A stretch of 64,000 bases of DNA from Nipponacmea schrenckii (GCA_030562195.1 CM060202.1:310001-374000), one strand, 5' to 3'; positions 1 through 11,397 are shown, numbered from the stretch's first letter. Translations and numbers: made by a program. Notes: generated by a model from the sequence alone, not told the origin.

Positions 1-515
1 TTGATGAATTGACAAATTGTTTGAAAACTGTAGTGTAATAATACAGCGTAGTTTTTTTTCTTATAGAACATTACTACTTTTGCATAACAACTCAAGCTTT
101 CCTACTTTTCTTACATTTCTTTTGTTCCAGTTCCCTACTTTGAAATTTACAAAAATAATGAAGCCTACATCTAAGGTATAGCTGAAAAATTGCTTCATAA
201 CTCTTCAACTTTGTTTTACTGTCAGAGTGCTTGTCACAAAGTTGTAATACACTGTACGGAACTACATCTTGTACAATCTTTAATAAGATGGATTACTCTC
301 CATTTTTGAAATATTCTTATGAATGTTTCTTTCAAAAACAAGTTCAATGTGTTTGAATAAATATATCAAAGAAACAGATGGTTTGTTTGGGAACCAAATG
401 CAGTGTTGGTTTTGTTTTTATATACCTTAAAATGGCACAACAGAATTGAATCTGACACTACATTATTATCAGAAATTATGAGCTTGCTAAAACATCCCGA
501 ACAGTTATGATTAAT
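1..515. other. AT-rich stretch without recognisable gene
   Basis: No coding exon or repeat family is recognised here. It lies downstream of the last exon of the minus-strand P/THAP9-like transposase and may hold its 3' end and flank. Confidence 0.4.
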
Positions 516-1268
516 CTACAGCTTATTTACCACAAAACCAGAATCATAACACAGAACATTTTCAACTGCAAGAGTTATAGGAATATCTTCTTCAACGCCT
601 TCAATAGGAATATCTTCAATGCCTTTAATAGGAGTATCTACAGCAAGCCTTGGTACTTTGGATGGCCCTTCATCAACCTCCTCTTCAAGTTTCCGTTTGC
701 GTTGTTTACTTTCCCTTGAAACAAAACTATAAAGAGACATCAACAAACTACCTTGATCATTTATGCAGTTGGCAGATAACATTTTACAAGAAAGTGACCT
801 ATATGCATAGATAAATTCAATTGCTGAGGGGTTGAATCTATGCCCACCTTTTGCTCTAATTTGTGAAAAGAAATTTTCTAAACAGTTTTGATTGATACGA
901 CCACTTAGAATGAATTTGAAATTGCTCTCAGATAAAAGTTCCCTTGACAGCATATCGATTCCATTTAAATAAAGCAACGGTGCATCAAAACATGGCTTTA
1001 CAATTAGTTTATCATTTTTCTTCACTCACCATTTTCCAACTGTCTGCTTGAATCCTTCTATTTTACAGATATCTTCCTCGTAGGTTTTAATTGGTTTGCT
1101 TGTTGAATTTCCCCTTATTGTTCGAACATTCAAAAAGTCAAAAATGCCATTTATTTGTTTTAGGAAATTTGCTGTAAATGCAGCCGAGGGTTCCAACTTT
1201 CCCAAGCTCACTAGGGTATGCATACCCGCATAGACAGTGTGTGAGCAAACTTGTGCTGCTAGGTTCAC
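516..1268 (-). pseudogene. P/THAP9-type transposase, C-terminal exon with in-frame TGA
   Basis: The frame starts after a good acceptor (TTGCAG before GTGAACC) and reads VNLAAQVCSHT, then a region typical of the P-element/THAP9 insertion and C-terminal RNase H parts, then the signature GRINQNCLENFFSQIRAKGG and NPSAIEF. These match the C-terminal part of cut-and-paste transposases of the P superfamily. One in-frame TGA (1026-1028) interrupts an otherwise continuous homologous frame. It lies inside a GGTGAGTG sequence that looks like a splice donor, so either a nonsense mutation or a cryptic intron is possible. The protein ends with a basic stretch (KQRKRKLEEE) that could be a nuclear localisation signal. 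It is the last of several exons running down from about 5.9 kb. Family call is confident; functionality is unlikely. Confidence 0.8.
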
Positions 1269-1471
1269 CTGCAATTATAGAGAAACAACATTTTTTTTAA
1301 CAATATAATTTTCTAAAGATGGTTAGCTTTATTATCTCCCAAAAATGGTTAGGAAACTCATCTTTAAGTCTATTGCTGAGGAATATCTGAGCAAAACTAT
1401 TTACTGTCAGTTTCAAAATCATCTGCGAATATTATTCCTTACAACCTTGCAGATAAAAACAATGTAATTTC

Positions 1472-1588
1472 CCTCATAGGTGAAAATGTTGGCAAAAAAA
1501 TATGCTTTGTTGTCAGTTTAGGAGCCATGCGGACAGGAAGACTTTTGTCAAACTTATAAAAATTTTCCACATCCTTCCATGAAGCCCT
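1472..1588 (-). pseudogene. P/THAP9-type transposase, internal exon
   Basis: After an acceptor (TTATTTCAG) the reading frame gives WKDVENFYKFDKSLPVRMAP and KLTTKHIFLPTFSPMR, the classic segment preceding the VNLAAQV block of P/THAP9 transposases. The next exon starts in the right phase at 1268. The exon should end after ATGAGG with a GT donor, but the sequence continues GAAATT, so the donor has lost its GT. This supports a dead copy unless a neighbouring donor is used. Confidence 0.75.
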
Positions 1589-1973
1589 CTGAAATAAATA
1601 TTCATAATAAATTTTACATAATTAAGGAGTCTACATATTTTGACAATAGCACCAATTATGTGGTTTAAAATACATACAGGAATCATTATAGGCAGGAAAT
1701 CGATAGACAATTTTTTGTGGATACAATTATGCAAGACAATCGATTTATCACAGCAGCAAATCTACCATTATACATGTTTACCGTGTAATTTCTGATAGTC
1801 TCAAATGTAATAAAAGAAAGTAGTCTTAAATAATCAGAAAGAACACATACCCATATCATCAGCAACAGTAACAAAATTGAAACTGGAAACAAGAACAAAG
1901 AATGCCTTCAAACTTATTTTAAAAGAAAACATTGTCAATCATAAATTAAAACAACTTCATATTCAACAATTAC

Positions 1974-2074
1974 CATGTTTTCTTCAAATTGAATGTCAAT
2001 TTTTTTAATGCATTCCGCACATTCTTTAAGATATGAGGGACATCATGAAATGCATTAATTTTCATTCCATTGAA
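1974..2074 (-). pseudogene. P/THAP9-type transposase, HDVPHILKNVRN exon
   Basis: Acceptor TTTACTTTTCAG, then FNGMKINAFHDVPHILKNVR and NALKKLTF, ending before a GTAATT donor. The D-x-P-H-hydrophobic-L-K-N-x-R-N block is diagnostic of the P-element superfamily (compare DPPHLLKNIRN). The exon is intact and flanked by credible splice sites. Confidence 0.8.
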
Positions 2075-2176
2075 CTGAAAAGTAAACATTGATACATGTT
2101 TCTCAGACATCCTTATTTGTAAATTTTGACACAATGGTAAGATTACGCACAAATTACTTGTTAAACATATACAAAC

Positions 2177-2320
2177 CGTGAAATAAGACTGTGCAACCTC
2201 AAGGTTTCTATAGAGCCTTGGTCGCAAACTATAGCAACTGGCTTTAGTTGGGTACTGCACACAGCCTGCAGAACATCAATTAACAAGTTATCTAAAGTTT
2301 TAGCTGATGCAGCATTTTCA
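2177..2320 (-). pseudogene. P/THAP9-type transposase, VCDQGS exon
   Basis: After acceptor TTTATTTCAG the frame reads ENAASAKTLDNLLIDVLQAV then KPVAIVCDQGS. The V-x-x-V/I-CDQG-S/T block contains an acidic residue of the RNase H-like catalytic core of P/THAP9 transposases. The donor end near 2177 (GTTTGT) is a guess. Confidence 0.75.
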
Positions 2321-2410
2321 CTGAAATAAAAAGAAAATGGTTACTTCCAATTTTCAGCCAAACCACGTATCATGAAAACTAAAGCTTGGTTGCAGGGTGT
2401 GGAAAGTCTT

Positions 2411-2505
2411 TAATAATAATAATAAACTGTTTATTTTACATGGGTCACAATTAGGCCCAATACACAAGGACATGGTGCTGTCTCACATTCAGCCCATGGG
2501 GCAAT
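2411..2505 (-). repeat. 3' tail of a non-LTR retrotransposon or SINE
   Basis: Read on the minus strand, this ends in ACCCATGTAAAATAAACAG followed by (TTA)n, a short tandem tail typical of CR1/L2-type elements and the SINEs they mobilise. A near-identical copy, also minus, lies at 24018-24115. No coding sequence is attached here. It sits in the large intron of the transposase pseudogene. Confidence 0.6.
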
Positions 2506-2514
2506 ACATTGGGA

Positions 2515-2730
2515 AAAAAAATCGAAAATACATAAAATCTCAATATACAATTCGTCTAAAATACTAAAAATACACAAGTACATGTGTATCAAATGGACAG
2601 ATCTATGTTCCGGCGATCAAGTACATGACCACAAAATAAGTATACAATACTCCACGTACAATTTGTTTAAAAATACATAAAAGTACATGTGCATGAATGG
2701 ACAGATTTTCAACCTACAATTTATTTATAA
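2515..2730. repeat. ~103-bp tandem repeat, left block
   Basis: The motif CACAAGTACATGTG, then TGGACAGAT, then TTCCGGCGATCAAGTACATGA recurs about every 103-105 bp. The same family reappears at about 4975-5195 on the other side of the Pearl-like element, suggesting that element landed inside or beside a small tandem array. Confidence 0.6.
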
Positions 2731-4871
2731 GATAGCTTGCCAGGCAAGGTAATATACGCCCACTGGCAGCATTTATTTCAAATAAAAACTTTTCAGTAAG
2801 GTTACAATAAGTGGAATGAAATATTCAACCTTCCAACCTATTTTTTTCTAGGGTCTCTAGTTTCATTAAAAACTGTCAAGAATTGTACCTAATAACAACT
2901 CATTAAATATTTTTCGGTATTTTTATGATTTGCAATAGGGTTAACCCTTAATAATATTTTGATATTTTTAATTCTTAATAAGGCTCATCCTTGGTTGATA
3001 TTAAACAATTTCAGTGGGTTTTGTCAAAAAGGAATGTTTAGAGTGTTCACAAGCCAAAAGTTGAAAGCGTTTTTGAAAACAGGTGCAATAACTGACACTA
3101 AATATTTTTCGATTTATCTGATTTTCAATAGGGTTTATCCTTGTGAGAAAACAAATACTAAAGCCAAGTTTCATCAAAATCCATTCAAAATTGTTCTTTC
3201 TAGAGTGTTTACGAGTTAAATTGAACGCGTTTTCAAAAACAAGGTCAATAACTTGTACTAAATATTTTTCGATTTTCAATAGGATTCATCCTTGGGAGAC
3301 AACAAATACTCCAGCCAAGTTACATCAAAATCCATTAAAAATTGTTCTCTCAAGAGTGTTTACAAGCTAAATTTGAACGCGTTATCAAGAACAAGGGCTA
3401 TAACTTATAATAGGGTTCATCCTTGGGTAAAAACAAATACTCAAGCCAAAGTTAACCAAAATCCATTAAGAATAGTTCTTTCTAGAGTGTTTACAAGCTA
3501 AAATTGAATGCGTTTTCAAGAACAAGGGCAGTAACTCATACTAAAATTTTTTTGATTTCGCTGATTTTCAATAGGGTTCATCCTTGAGTTATAACACACT
3601 CTCACACCAAGTTTCATCGAAATCCATCAAGAATTGTGCCATGTAAAGTGTTTACGAGACAAAAATCGAACGGGTTTAAAAGAACAAGGGCAATAATTCA
3701 TATTAGATATATTTTGATATTTCTAATTTTCAATTAGGCTCATCCCTTGCGATATCCAACAATTTCAGTGAGTTTTGTCAACATTGGTCATGAATTGTTT
3801 CCTTCTAGAGTGTTTATTAGCCAAAAAGTTAAACCCGTTTTCAAACACAAGGGCAATAACTGACACTAAATATATTTCGATTTATTTGATTTTCAATAAG
3901 GTTCATCCTTCGGTAAAAACAAATACTCAAGCCAAGTTTTATCAAAATCCATTAAGAATTGTTCTTTCTAGAGTGCTTACAAGCTAAAATTGAACGTGTT
4001 TTCAAACACAAGGGCAATAACTGATACTAAATATTTTTCAATTTAACTGAATTTCAATAGGGTTCATCCTTAGGTGATTACAAATACTCATGCCAAGTTA
4101 TGTCAAAATCGCTCAAGAATTATGACTTGTAGAGTGTTTACAAGGCAAAAATCCAACACATTTTATAGAACAAGGGTAATAATTCCTATTAAATATATTT
4201 AGATATGTGCTATTTTCAAAAGGGTTCATCCTTGGGTGATATTAAACAATTTCAGCAAGTTTCGTCAAAATCGGTCAATAACTGTGCTTTGTAGAGTGTT
4301 TACAAGCTAAAAATTGAACGCGTTTTCAAAAACAAGTTCAATAACTGATATTAATTTTTTTTCGATTTGACTGGTTTTCAATAGGCTTCATCCTTGGGTG
4401 ATAACAAATACTCAGACCAAGTTTCATTATAATCCATTAAAAATTGTTCTCTCAAGAGTGTTTACCAGCTAAAATTGAACGCGTTTTCAAGAACAAGGGC
4501 AATAACTCATACTAAATGTTTTTCGATTTCGCTGATTTTCGATAGGGTTTATCCTTGAGTTATAACATACTCTCACACCAAGTTTCATCAAAATCGGTCA
4601 AGAATTGCACGTTGTAGAGTGTTTACGAGCCATTCAAGAACAAGGGCACAAACTCATACTAATTTGTTTCCGATTTCGCTGATTTTCAATAGGGTTCATC
4701 CTTGAGTGATCATAAACACTCATATTAAGTTTCATCTAAATCCGTCAAGAATTACACCGTGTAGAGTGTTTACGAGCAATTGTGGACGGACGGACGGACG
4801 GACGGACCGACGGACGGACGGATGTGGGTGACGACAATATACGCCCCCCATTTCATGTGGGCGTACAAAAA
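2731..4871. mobile_element. Pearl-like (Helitron-associated) non-autonomous element
   Basis: It starts with GATAGCTTGCCAGGCAAGG, which contains a perfect hairpin (CTTGCC/GGCAAG). It continues with AATATACGCCCAC, then many diverged ~160-bp monomers (TTCAATAGGGTTCATCCTTG, AGAGTGTTTACAAGC, AACGCGTTTTCAAGAACAAG and similar). It ends in a GACG-rich microsatellite (about 4788-4822) and GTGGGCGTACAAAAA. The start and end blocks are inverted relative to each other. This is the architecture described for bivalve Pearl/CvE elements. Flanks read A before and T after, as for Helitron insertions. No protein of its own is evident. Confidence 0.7.
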
Positions 4872-5524
4872 TGGATATAATATATAGTTCCTGTGGCCAT
4901 GCACCGAGCAGCCGAAAAAAAAAAAACAAAAAAAACACAACACAGCACTCCAATGCCCAACCCGTCCAAAAACACACAAGCACACGTGCATAAAACGCAC
5001 AAACCTACCCCCAGCGACCAAGCACACGACCGCAAAAAATCACGTACAACGTACAATTTGTTTTAAAATACACAAGTACATGTGTAAATAATGGACAGAT
5101 TTATCTTCCGGCGATCAAGTACATGACAGCAAAAACCATATATCATTTCAACGTACAATTAGTTTTAAAATACACAAGTACATGTGAAAAAAAAAGAATT
5201 GCCAAAGTGTCAGTGCATGTGCTGCGAGCGGGCTACCCAACCCTACTCCATTTTATGTCCTTATTTTCCTATGGTGGGGGAGGTAGGATTTGTCCATGCT
5301 CAAGACCAGCTTTAAGACTTTTACTCATCCCCCGACAGTAATAATTTAGATTTTCAAAATGGTTCAAGTTAGGCCAAAATAGAATTGTTGGTGGTGATAT
5401 ACCTGTGAGAAAGGGAAAAATAAAATTAATAAATTATCATTAAATCAGGCAGAAACACAATTGTTAAGATAGCCATGAGCAAGTGAGACTATAGTTGGTG
5501 AAAAGAATACCTGTGTAAGAGGAA
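4872..5524. other. Low-complexity DNA and ~103-bp repeat, right block
   Basis: 4900-5060 is A/C-rich with diverged copies of the ~103-bp repeat; 5060-5195 has clearer copies. 5195-5524 has no recognisable gene. ORFs here are explained by base composition. Confidence 0.45.
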
Positions 5525-5711
5525 GTATGCTTATGTTAATGAAAGATTACGGAGAATCATCCTTCGAAAAGTCTTAAAATCTGATGCTGATTTAAAATTT
5601 TCGTCTAGACCATTCCATAAAACTGATCCTTTGCATTTAATACTTTGTTTAATCAAATTGATTCGTGGTTTTTGCACCACAAGTTTTGAATTTATGCTAG
5701 AATAAGCCGTC
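5525..5711 (-). pseudogene. Non-LTR RT C-terminal tail fragment
   Basis: The reading frame contains GSVLWNGLDENFKSASDFKT and FRRMILRNL, typical of the extreme C terminus of jockey/CR1-type polymerases (x-x-LWNSLP...S-x-x-x-FK-x-x-L). It is fused in frame to a P-type transposase exon, so it was probably inserted into that gene. Only ~60 residues remain. Confidence 0.55.
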
Positions 5712-5876
5712 TGTTTTTCAGGCAATTCAACCAGTCCGTATATTGCATCTCTGGCTGGGTGGTATTTCAGCTCTTTTTTAATACTCATTTCATCAAAAGT
5801 GATGATACAGTGCCTGGCAATGTCACTCATATTGTCTACTTTCTTCTTTAGTAACTCAACAATACGACTGGAAACT
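5712..5876 (-). pseudogene. P/THAP9-type transposase, FDEMSIK exon
   Basis: SSRIVELLKKKVDNMSDIAR then HCIITFDEMSIKKELKYHP matches the part of P/THAP9 transposases carrying the first catalytic Asp of the RNase H-like domain (FDEMS). It is upstream, in transcription order, of the VCDQGS exon at 2320. About 30-40 residues that normally lie between them are absent where RT-tail and Pearl-like sequences now sit. No THAP zinc finger was found further upstream. Confidence 0.7.
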
Positions 5877-5925
5877 AAAATTCAACTCTTTGCGTAAGTT
5901 AGAGATTGTGATACAGACGTTTAAA

Positions 5926-6518
5926 GTGTCATTGGTAATTGAAATTACTAAATTATTATAAACATTACTATATGTCAACCTTAATTACTGTGTGTAGTAG
6001 ATGTTGTTGGACTTGTATTAGCAGATACTTTTGGATTCTTTGTTATGATTAATAACATTTTATTTTGACGTTGGTATTCATAAACTTTTTTTTTTTTTTT
6101 TTTTTGTTTTTTTTAATCAAATCGACTGAAATCGATTGCCACACAAATAAATGGAATATAAGACACATAGCAGTGTTTATAATAATTTAGAAATTTCACT
6201 TTAAAATATGTATCAAAGCATTAAATGCAATATTAGACTATAATAGATATTAGATCATTAAGGTTGACATATAGTAATGTTTATAATAATTTAGTAATTT
6301 CAATTACTAATGACACTGTGGATGCTCCTTCTATCAATTAATGGGTACCAAAAGACACAACTTTTCTCTCAAAATATATGTATTCATTTATAGTTGTTTT
6401 GAGGAAAGTTATCATTACTGTGTGTAGTAGATGTTGTTGGACTTGTATTAGCAGATACTTTTGGATTCTTTGTTATGATTAATAACATTTTATTTTGACG
6501 TTGGTATTCATAAACTTA
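5926..6518. repeat. Compound direct and inverted duplication
   Basis: 5984-6088 is repeated, apparently without change, at 6413-6517 as a direct repeat (begins ATTACTGTGTGTAGTAGATG). The segment just upstream, about 5926-5985, reappears inverted at about 6256-6316. Between them are a poly-T run (6089-6113) and AT-rich DNA. No ORF. It may be a fold-back element flanked by a local duplication. Confidence 0.6.
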
Positions 6519-7054
6519 TGTCTATTAGTTTAAATTTAAAAGTATTTAATTACATAATGTAAAAGGATTTGGTAAAAGTTTCAAGAACTTACAAAATACA
6601 ATCTCCGTTATTTCATACAAAATAACAAAAGGTGCACAAAAACTAAATAAATATATAGATGAATAAATAATACTTTGTTATAGACTCCTCTGACTGTTCG
6701 TTACTGGCCCTTGAACTCGTAAAGGATAACGAAAGTAACACAAGAGCAGTAATTAGGGGGTATCTTTATATGCCCAAAAATCTGGAAATCTAATCTAATT
6801 TGCAGATTCTTATTCCTTACCCACTGTCAAATCGTTTGGTAGCTTTAATGTAATTCAAAATATCTCAGTACAATTTACAATTTTATGAGGCAGATAAGTT
6901 CCTGTCTCCCCAAAAAATTATTGAGGTGCATAGATTTATGTTGTCTGGCACTTTTTGGAAAAGAATGTTACGGTGGTCACTAAAGAGTGGACAGTCAAAG
7001 TGAGATGCACACTCTTTTAAATATCCACAATCACAGGATTGGGTGTTGATCAGG
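6519..7054. other. No recognisable feature
   Basis: AT-rich DNA without a coding or repeat signal I can name; possibly the 3' untranslated part of the minus-strand non-LTR element that follows. Confidence 0.35.
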
Positions 7055-7625
7055 TTAACCCGAATAGATCAGATTTTAGAGTGCTACAATTGTTTCTAAG
7101 TCTAGTGTGAATTATGACATACTTGTGCTCGCCTAAAAGAGGAAATTGTGAATTTAAGGTAGAGTTATGATTATTTGCAGTAGAATTTGGAGCTTTGAAA
7201 TAAGACCTACTCCTTGCTGTCTGTGATAGGTTGTTTAGTGTGTTATATATGTTGATTGTTGCTGGGAAGAATGATCTTTCTAGGGTTGTTGTCCGGAGTC
7301 ATGGGACCTTGTATTTGTGAAGGTTTCTCAACCTATATCTGGAGACTATATTTTCATAGCTGGCCAAGATTTCACTTAAGTATTTTTATTTTCATTGATA
7401 ATATCAAACAGTGTAGTAAGGCTCCTTTGTTGTAATCTTTCAGACAACAAAGGCCATCCGGTTTCGTTATATATGTGATCCCTTTTAGTATACCTGGGTT
7501 TAACCTGTAACTATTCCGCCGGCCTCAAGCTGAATTTTTTCAAGCTTATCCCTGTCCACAACAGTGCAACCGTTCCAAACCTGGCAACAGTATTCTAAAT
7601 TCGGCCTTATTAAGGTTATCGACTG
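7055..7625 (-). pseudogene. Non-LTR retrotransposon RT, C-terminal part
   Basis: Minus-strand frames give PNLEYCCQVWNGCTVVDRDK, then LEKIQLEAGGIV, then YNETGWPLLSERLQQRSLTT. This is the thumb/C-terminal region of molluscan jockey/CR1-like polymerases (RPxLEYxxxVWDGCT...LExVQLEAARIVTG). Several frameshifts and stops are present, and the palm motifs are missing. Confidence 0.7.
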
Positions 7626-8022
7626 TATTATTAAGTTTTTCTAACGTGAAACCAATACCTTCATGATCGTTTTCTATACAAGTAACGCGGTCTTCAATTC
7701 CTCTAAATCGTTCTGATATGATATCAGTGAGGTCAGATTTGAGTTTGATTATCGCTTCAGACACAACCCTTTCAATAATGTCATTTAACTGTTTTGTATC
7801 AATAAAGTATTGTTCATTTTCTCTGTCAGTTGTATTCACTTGTTGTTTTTTTGTACATGACGAATCTGTGCTGGACATACTATGTCGATAGTTTTTACCA
7901 AATTCGTTAGTACGTGTTGACATTTTTCTACACAGCTTGTTTGTCACAAAATTTCTCATTCTAATGAAACATCCGTTTGGATTTACCATAGATGCCATAG
8001 GCAATGGCTGATTTAAAATCAC
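7626..8022 (-). CDS. Coiled-coil ORF1-like fragment
   Basis: About 130 residues: a polar N terminus (CTKKQQVNTTDRENEQYF) and a long heptad-rich segment (LNDIIERVVSEAIIKLKSDL, then SERFRGIEDRVTCIENDHEG). Coiled coils followed by IEDRV are common in ORF1 proteins of non-LTR retrotransposons. The frame runs into the RT-derived segment below, so this looks like an internally deleted element joining ORF1 to the end of ORF2. Alternative: an unrelated coiled-coil gene fragment. Confidence 0.45.
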
Positions 8023-8970
8023 ATTATCAACCGAAACCAGATGTTAACAACTTTCGGCATCTTGGGCTGCGTTAGTTATGTCTATTGGTGCTCATGGAAT
8101 ATTTGGAATACAGAGGAATACCAGTTTGATCTATACAAATTTTTCAGAAAGGTCACATAACATTTCAATTAAAATTTAGTGTTTTGCCACCAGACTTAAT
8201 CTTTTGGGAGTATTCAATGACTCTTTACAAACACATTTTAAATATATATCTATAATAGTCAATACCTTGGTTTCAATATGTAAAATTTATTTTGATAAGA
8301 TTTTTGTATTCGGCTTGTAGGTCTTATTATGTTAAGGTTCGGTATTAAGGTATTCTCCTTTAAAAAGTGTTTCATTAAGTAAAATGTTTTTCTTTAAAAA
8401 GTTTGTGTCCGGCTTGTACTGTTTATTACAACTCCTACCAGGTTATTGAAAATTCTAACTTTACCGTGTCATATTTATCATTAACCTTATTTGTCAATAG
8501 TATGTGAGCCTTGGTCAACCTGACAGCATTAAACTTAGTAAGAGGAGATGAACGTATTGTTTTATGAGCCAAGCACCACGCTTCACCACAAGTGTACAAA
8601 ATAGTTTACATTACCACACCACGTATTATTTTTAAAGGATATCATACAAATAGTCGAATAAGTATTTTTTCGTTCACTATTAATAAGAAAACCTTACTGC
8701 TATACATTCTTTGAAAATGGACAGTTATAAATTCATTATATCAGGTATGGACAGTTAACTGTTGTTTTTTTTTATCATTTTTTCTTTTAATTTATATATA
8801 TATATATACATACATGAGTCAAATACACAAGGGAATTCTTTACCAAATTGGTAAAAGAGGAATTGATTATATTTGCCTTGACAAAAAACCATTACGACTG
8901 TCCGGAAACTTGAAAATGAATTGTATTACAAAAGATAATGAAAAAAAAAATATTCCATTCAGAGCAAATA
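8023..8970. other. No recognisable gene
   Basis: AT-rich DNA with short low-complexity tracts (a TA run near 8797-8809). Reading frames here are short and show no family resemblance. Confidence 0.4.
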
Positions 8971-9472
8971 CTTTTTTATACGCCTATTGTCGTCACCCCT
9001 TTCCGTCCGTCCGTCCACAATTGGCTTGTGAACGCGATAGAGACTACAGTTTTCATCGGATTTGAATGGAATTTGATGTGAACATTTATATTGACGAGAT
9101 CTTGGAAAAGTTTGTCATTGGCAATTTTAAAGTAGTTTTTGAGTTAGTGCACGTCAAAATTGACCTGTTAACGCTATAGAGACTACAGTTTTCATCTGAT
9201 TTGAATAAAGTATGGTGTGATCATTTTTATTGATGAAATCTTGAAGAAGTTCGATATTAACGATTTTTCAGTGAACTGTTTTTGAGTTAATGCCCTTGAC
9301 TGATTTAAATATGATCATGATACAGGCTACAGTTTTCGTCTGATTGCTATTTGGTGTAATCATGAATATTAATGATTTGGTGTGATCTTAAACAAGGCTA
9401 AAATATTGTTGAAGTTATAACCTGTGTTTAAACATAAATATACTTTAAAGTGGGCGTATCTTGGTATGTTTT
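8971..9472 (-). mobile_element. Short Pearl-like element, reverse orientation
   Basis: Opens with TTTTTTATACGCCTATTGTC, then a CCGTCCGTCCGTCC microsatellite, then monomers (GAACGCGATAGAGACTACAG, TTCATCGGATTTGAATGGAA). It closes with AGTGGGCGTATCTTGG. The ATACGCC/GGGCGTAT ends are inverted. It is a ~0.5-kb relative of the longer copies. Confidence 0.6.
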
Positions 9473-10479
9473 TTCAAAAATATAAAATATGTTTTTTTTC
9501 CCAACATATTTTCACATGATTTAACATTAGTAAGTGATATAAATTATTACGCCGATCACCCATTAAACAAGGAAGCATAATCCAAGTGCTTCAAATTTCC
9601 ATATCATCGGCCTGATTTTACATATTATATTATAATATGTAAAACAATATTATGTCCTTTCGTATCTGTCCGTCCGTATGTCCATCCATCGGTCCGCCTG
9701 TTAACGTTTCTTGTTCGGGTTCGAATTCGGCAGGATGTTTCGCATAGTTAGCGATGTTTAGTATCTATAAATATGAATGCAAATATCATAGACTTACCTT
9801 TAATACTTGTGAATAATCCTGTAATGCGAAGTGTTATTGTTTTGGGAATATTTAATTATATATCTTATAATTATTTTCGAGTTTCACATGTTACATGCTC
9901 AAGCTCTAGATATCCTCGAGACTGACAAACATGGAACACTCCTTGATCTGACATATCTTTATGAAGTCGACCTTTCGCCGCTTTTTCTGATAAAGTCGAA
10001 AATGTAACGTTTCGAATACAAAGGATAGCTTGCCAGGCAAGGTAATATACGTTAGCATTGTTAAATCATTTCTCCTTTGATTGATAGTACATGTATCTAT
10101 ATATACAAACAAACCTTTCTTCTAAGTCGTCAAATGTGAACTCTTATCCATTCCAATGCTCACACCAAGTTTCATAAAATTCTATTTAAAATTGTAAAAA
10201 TAGTGTCAATTATGTAAGTTTTTGTTTTGTTTTTATTTTCTACATTATTGTTAGCGTTATTTTTTAACTAAATATATATCTTTTTATATATACCCATAAT
10301 TTCACCTTACTTTATTTCCCACACCCACATTTCTTCTTTTGCATACCTAGATCCTTACATTTTACGCTAGCATATAAAAATTTCGTATTTAATTACAACT
10401 GAACATTCCCCGTCTATCCTAGATTTATTTTCATTATCACCTAGAACCAGATCTCAGTCCGTACCCATTGCTACATTTG
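9473..10479. other. Gene-free stretch with Pearl-like scraps
   Basis: 9655-9710 holds a degenerate CCGTCCGT tract. At 10024-10050 a perfect Pearl-type start (GATAGCTTGCCAGGCAAGG) breaks off after AATATACG, and 10130-10200 holds one monomer remnant (TTCCAATGCTCACACCAAG). Nothing else is recognised. Confidence 0.5.
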
Positions 10480-11092
10480 CAACAACTACCAATCAAGTTC
10501 CTATATCACCCCGTCGACAAACATTATATCCAGCTTCAAGCACCGTGTAAGTCTTGAAACTCACTACTTGAGATACAAAGATTGAGAGGCCGCCGCTAGG
10601 CCAAACAGTCGTTAACTTGAACTGAAAATTTTTTTCTCAGACCCATCTAGCATTCAATCTCAGACCGTGGACTTTATTCTGACACCTAGATTACCTAACC
10701 TTGATTATCTTCGTCTATTGAACGATTTCAACGTAATCTCAGTTGCACATTCTTTTTTTTCGAAACCACCCTACACGTGGTGCTAGAACAATGTTTATTC
10801 CTAGATAGATCAATAAAATATCAAATCTTTCCATAACACACGAGAACCCTGTTCTCACGCGAGTAGAACGTGAAGCATTAAATTTACTTAAGAAAGACGA
10901 TAACATTGCAATTAAAAAGAGAGACAAAGGTTCATGTTGCGTAATGCTTAACAGGGAGGATTACATTTTAGAAGCAAAAAATCAATTGAATAATCCTAAA
11001 CACTATGTTATTTTACCGGAGCCGATTTTTAAAGAACTGCTGATATGATAAAAAATATTCTTGCCGATTTAGTTAAAACAAGTCATTTAAAA
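10480..11092 (+). pseudogene. Penelope-like element fragment (N-terminal/RT1 part)
   Basis: Parallels the 5' part of the PLE at 21.8-24 kb but on the plus strand: ACGTGGTGCTAGAACAATGT, then frames giving VEREALNLLKKDDNIAIKKR and DKGSCCVMLNREDY. Stops and frameshifts are present. The sequence stops inside GTCATTTAAAA where the YR retrotransposon begins and resumes at about 18279 beyond it, so the YR element was inserted into this PLE. A GTAAGT at about 10547 is conserved in the other copy and could be a PLE intron donor. Confidence 0.75.
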
Positions 11093-11152
11093 TAGTATTC
11101 TGGTCTCACTTACCTTCCTCTTTTACTATATGTAAGGTCTGGGTAGTTAGGC
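11093..11152 (-). repeat. YR element repeat B2
   Basis: TAGTATTCTGGTCTCACTTA, then CCTTCCTCTTTT and TCTGGGTAGTTAGGCAA. It matches 11394-11456 with a few differences and forms the outer end of the element. Confidence 0.75.
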
Positions 11153-11324
11153 AAGAGCGGATAGGAAAAGGGACGATACTGCACTGAGGGTGGACGTGGG
11201 TGGGTTGCTCAAAAGTAAAACATTACTTTGTAACCAGTAGCTTCCTGCACATCCAAATTAGATGGGCCAAAACTGCCAACCTACCATGAGATTTAGCGCT
11301 TAAGCAGGCCGCTACAGCTTGGAG

Positions 11325-11397
11325 TTGTGTGGCAAGTGATTTATCCGCTTAATCACATGACCCATACCGGAAATGGAGGAGATAAGTGAGCACAGTA
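11325..11397 (-). repeat. YR element repeat A2
   Basis: GAGTTGTGTGGCAAGTGATT, then CATGACCCATACCGGAAATG and GATAAGTGAGCACAG match A1 at 18197-18281. A2 abuts B1 at the CAG of GAGCACAGTATTC, which represents the circle-type junction. Confidence 0.75.

Noticed and set aside
2959..3987. Series of short similar ORFs (…NCSLESVYKLN… type)
   Set aside because: They are translations of tandem ~160-bp Pearl monomers in one frame; the similarity is due to the DNA repeat.
4732..5056. Cys/Phe/Val-rich minus-strand frames with membrane-like sequence
   Set aside because: They lie over the GACG microsatellite and A/C-rich tracts of a Pearl-like element and the ~103-bp repeat; composition explains them.
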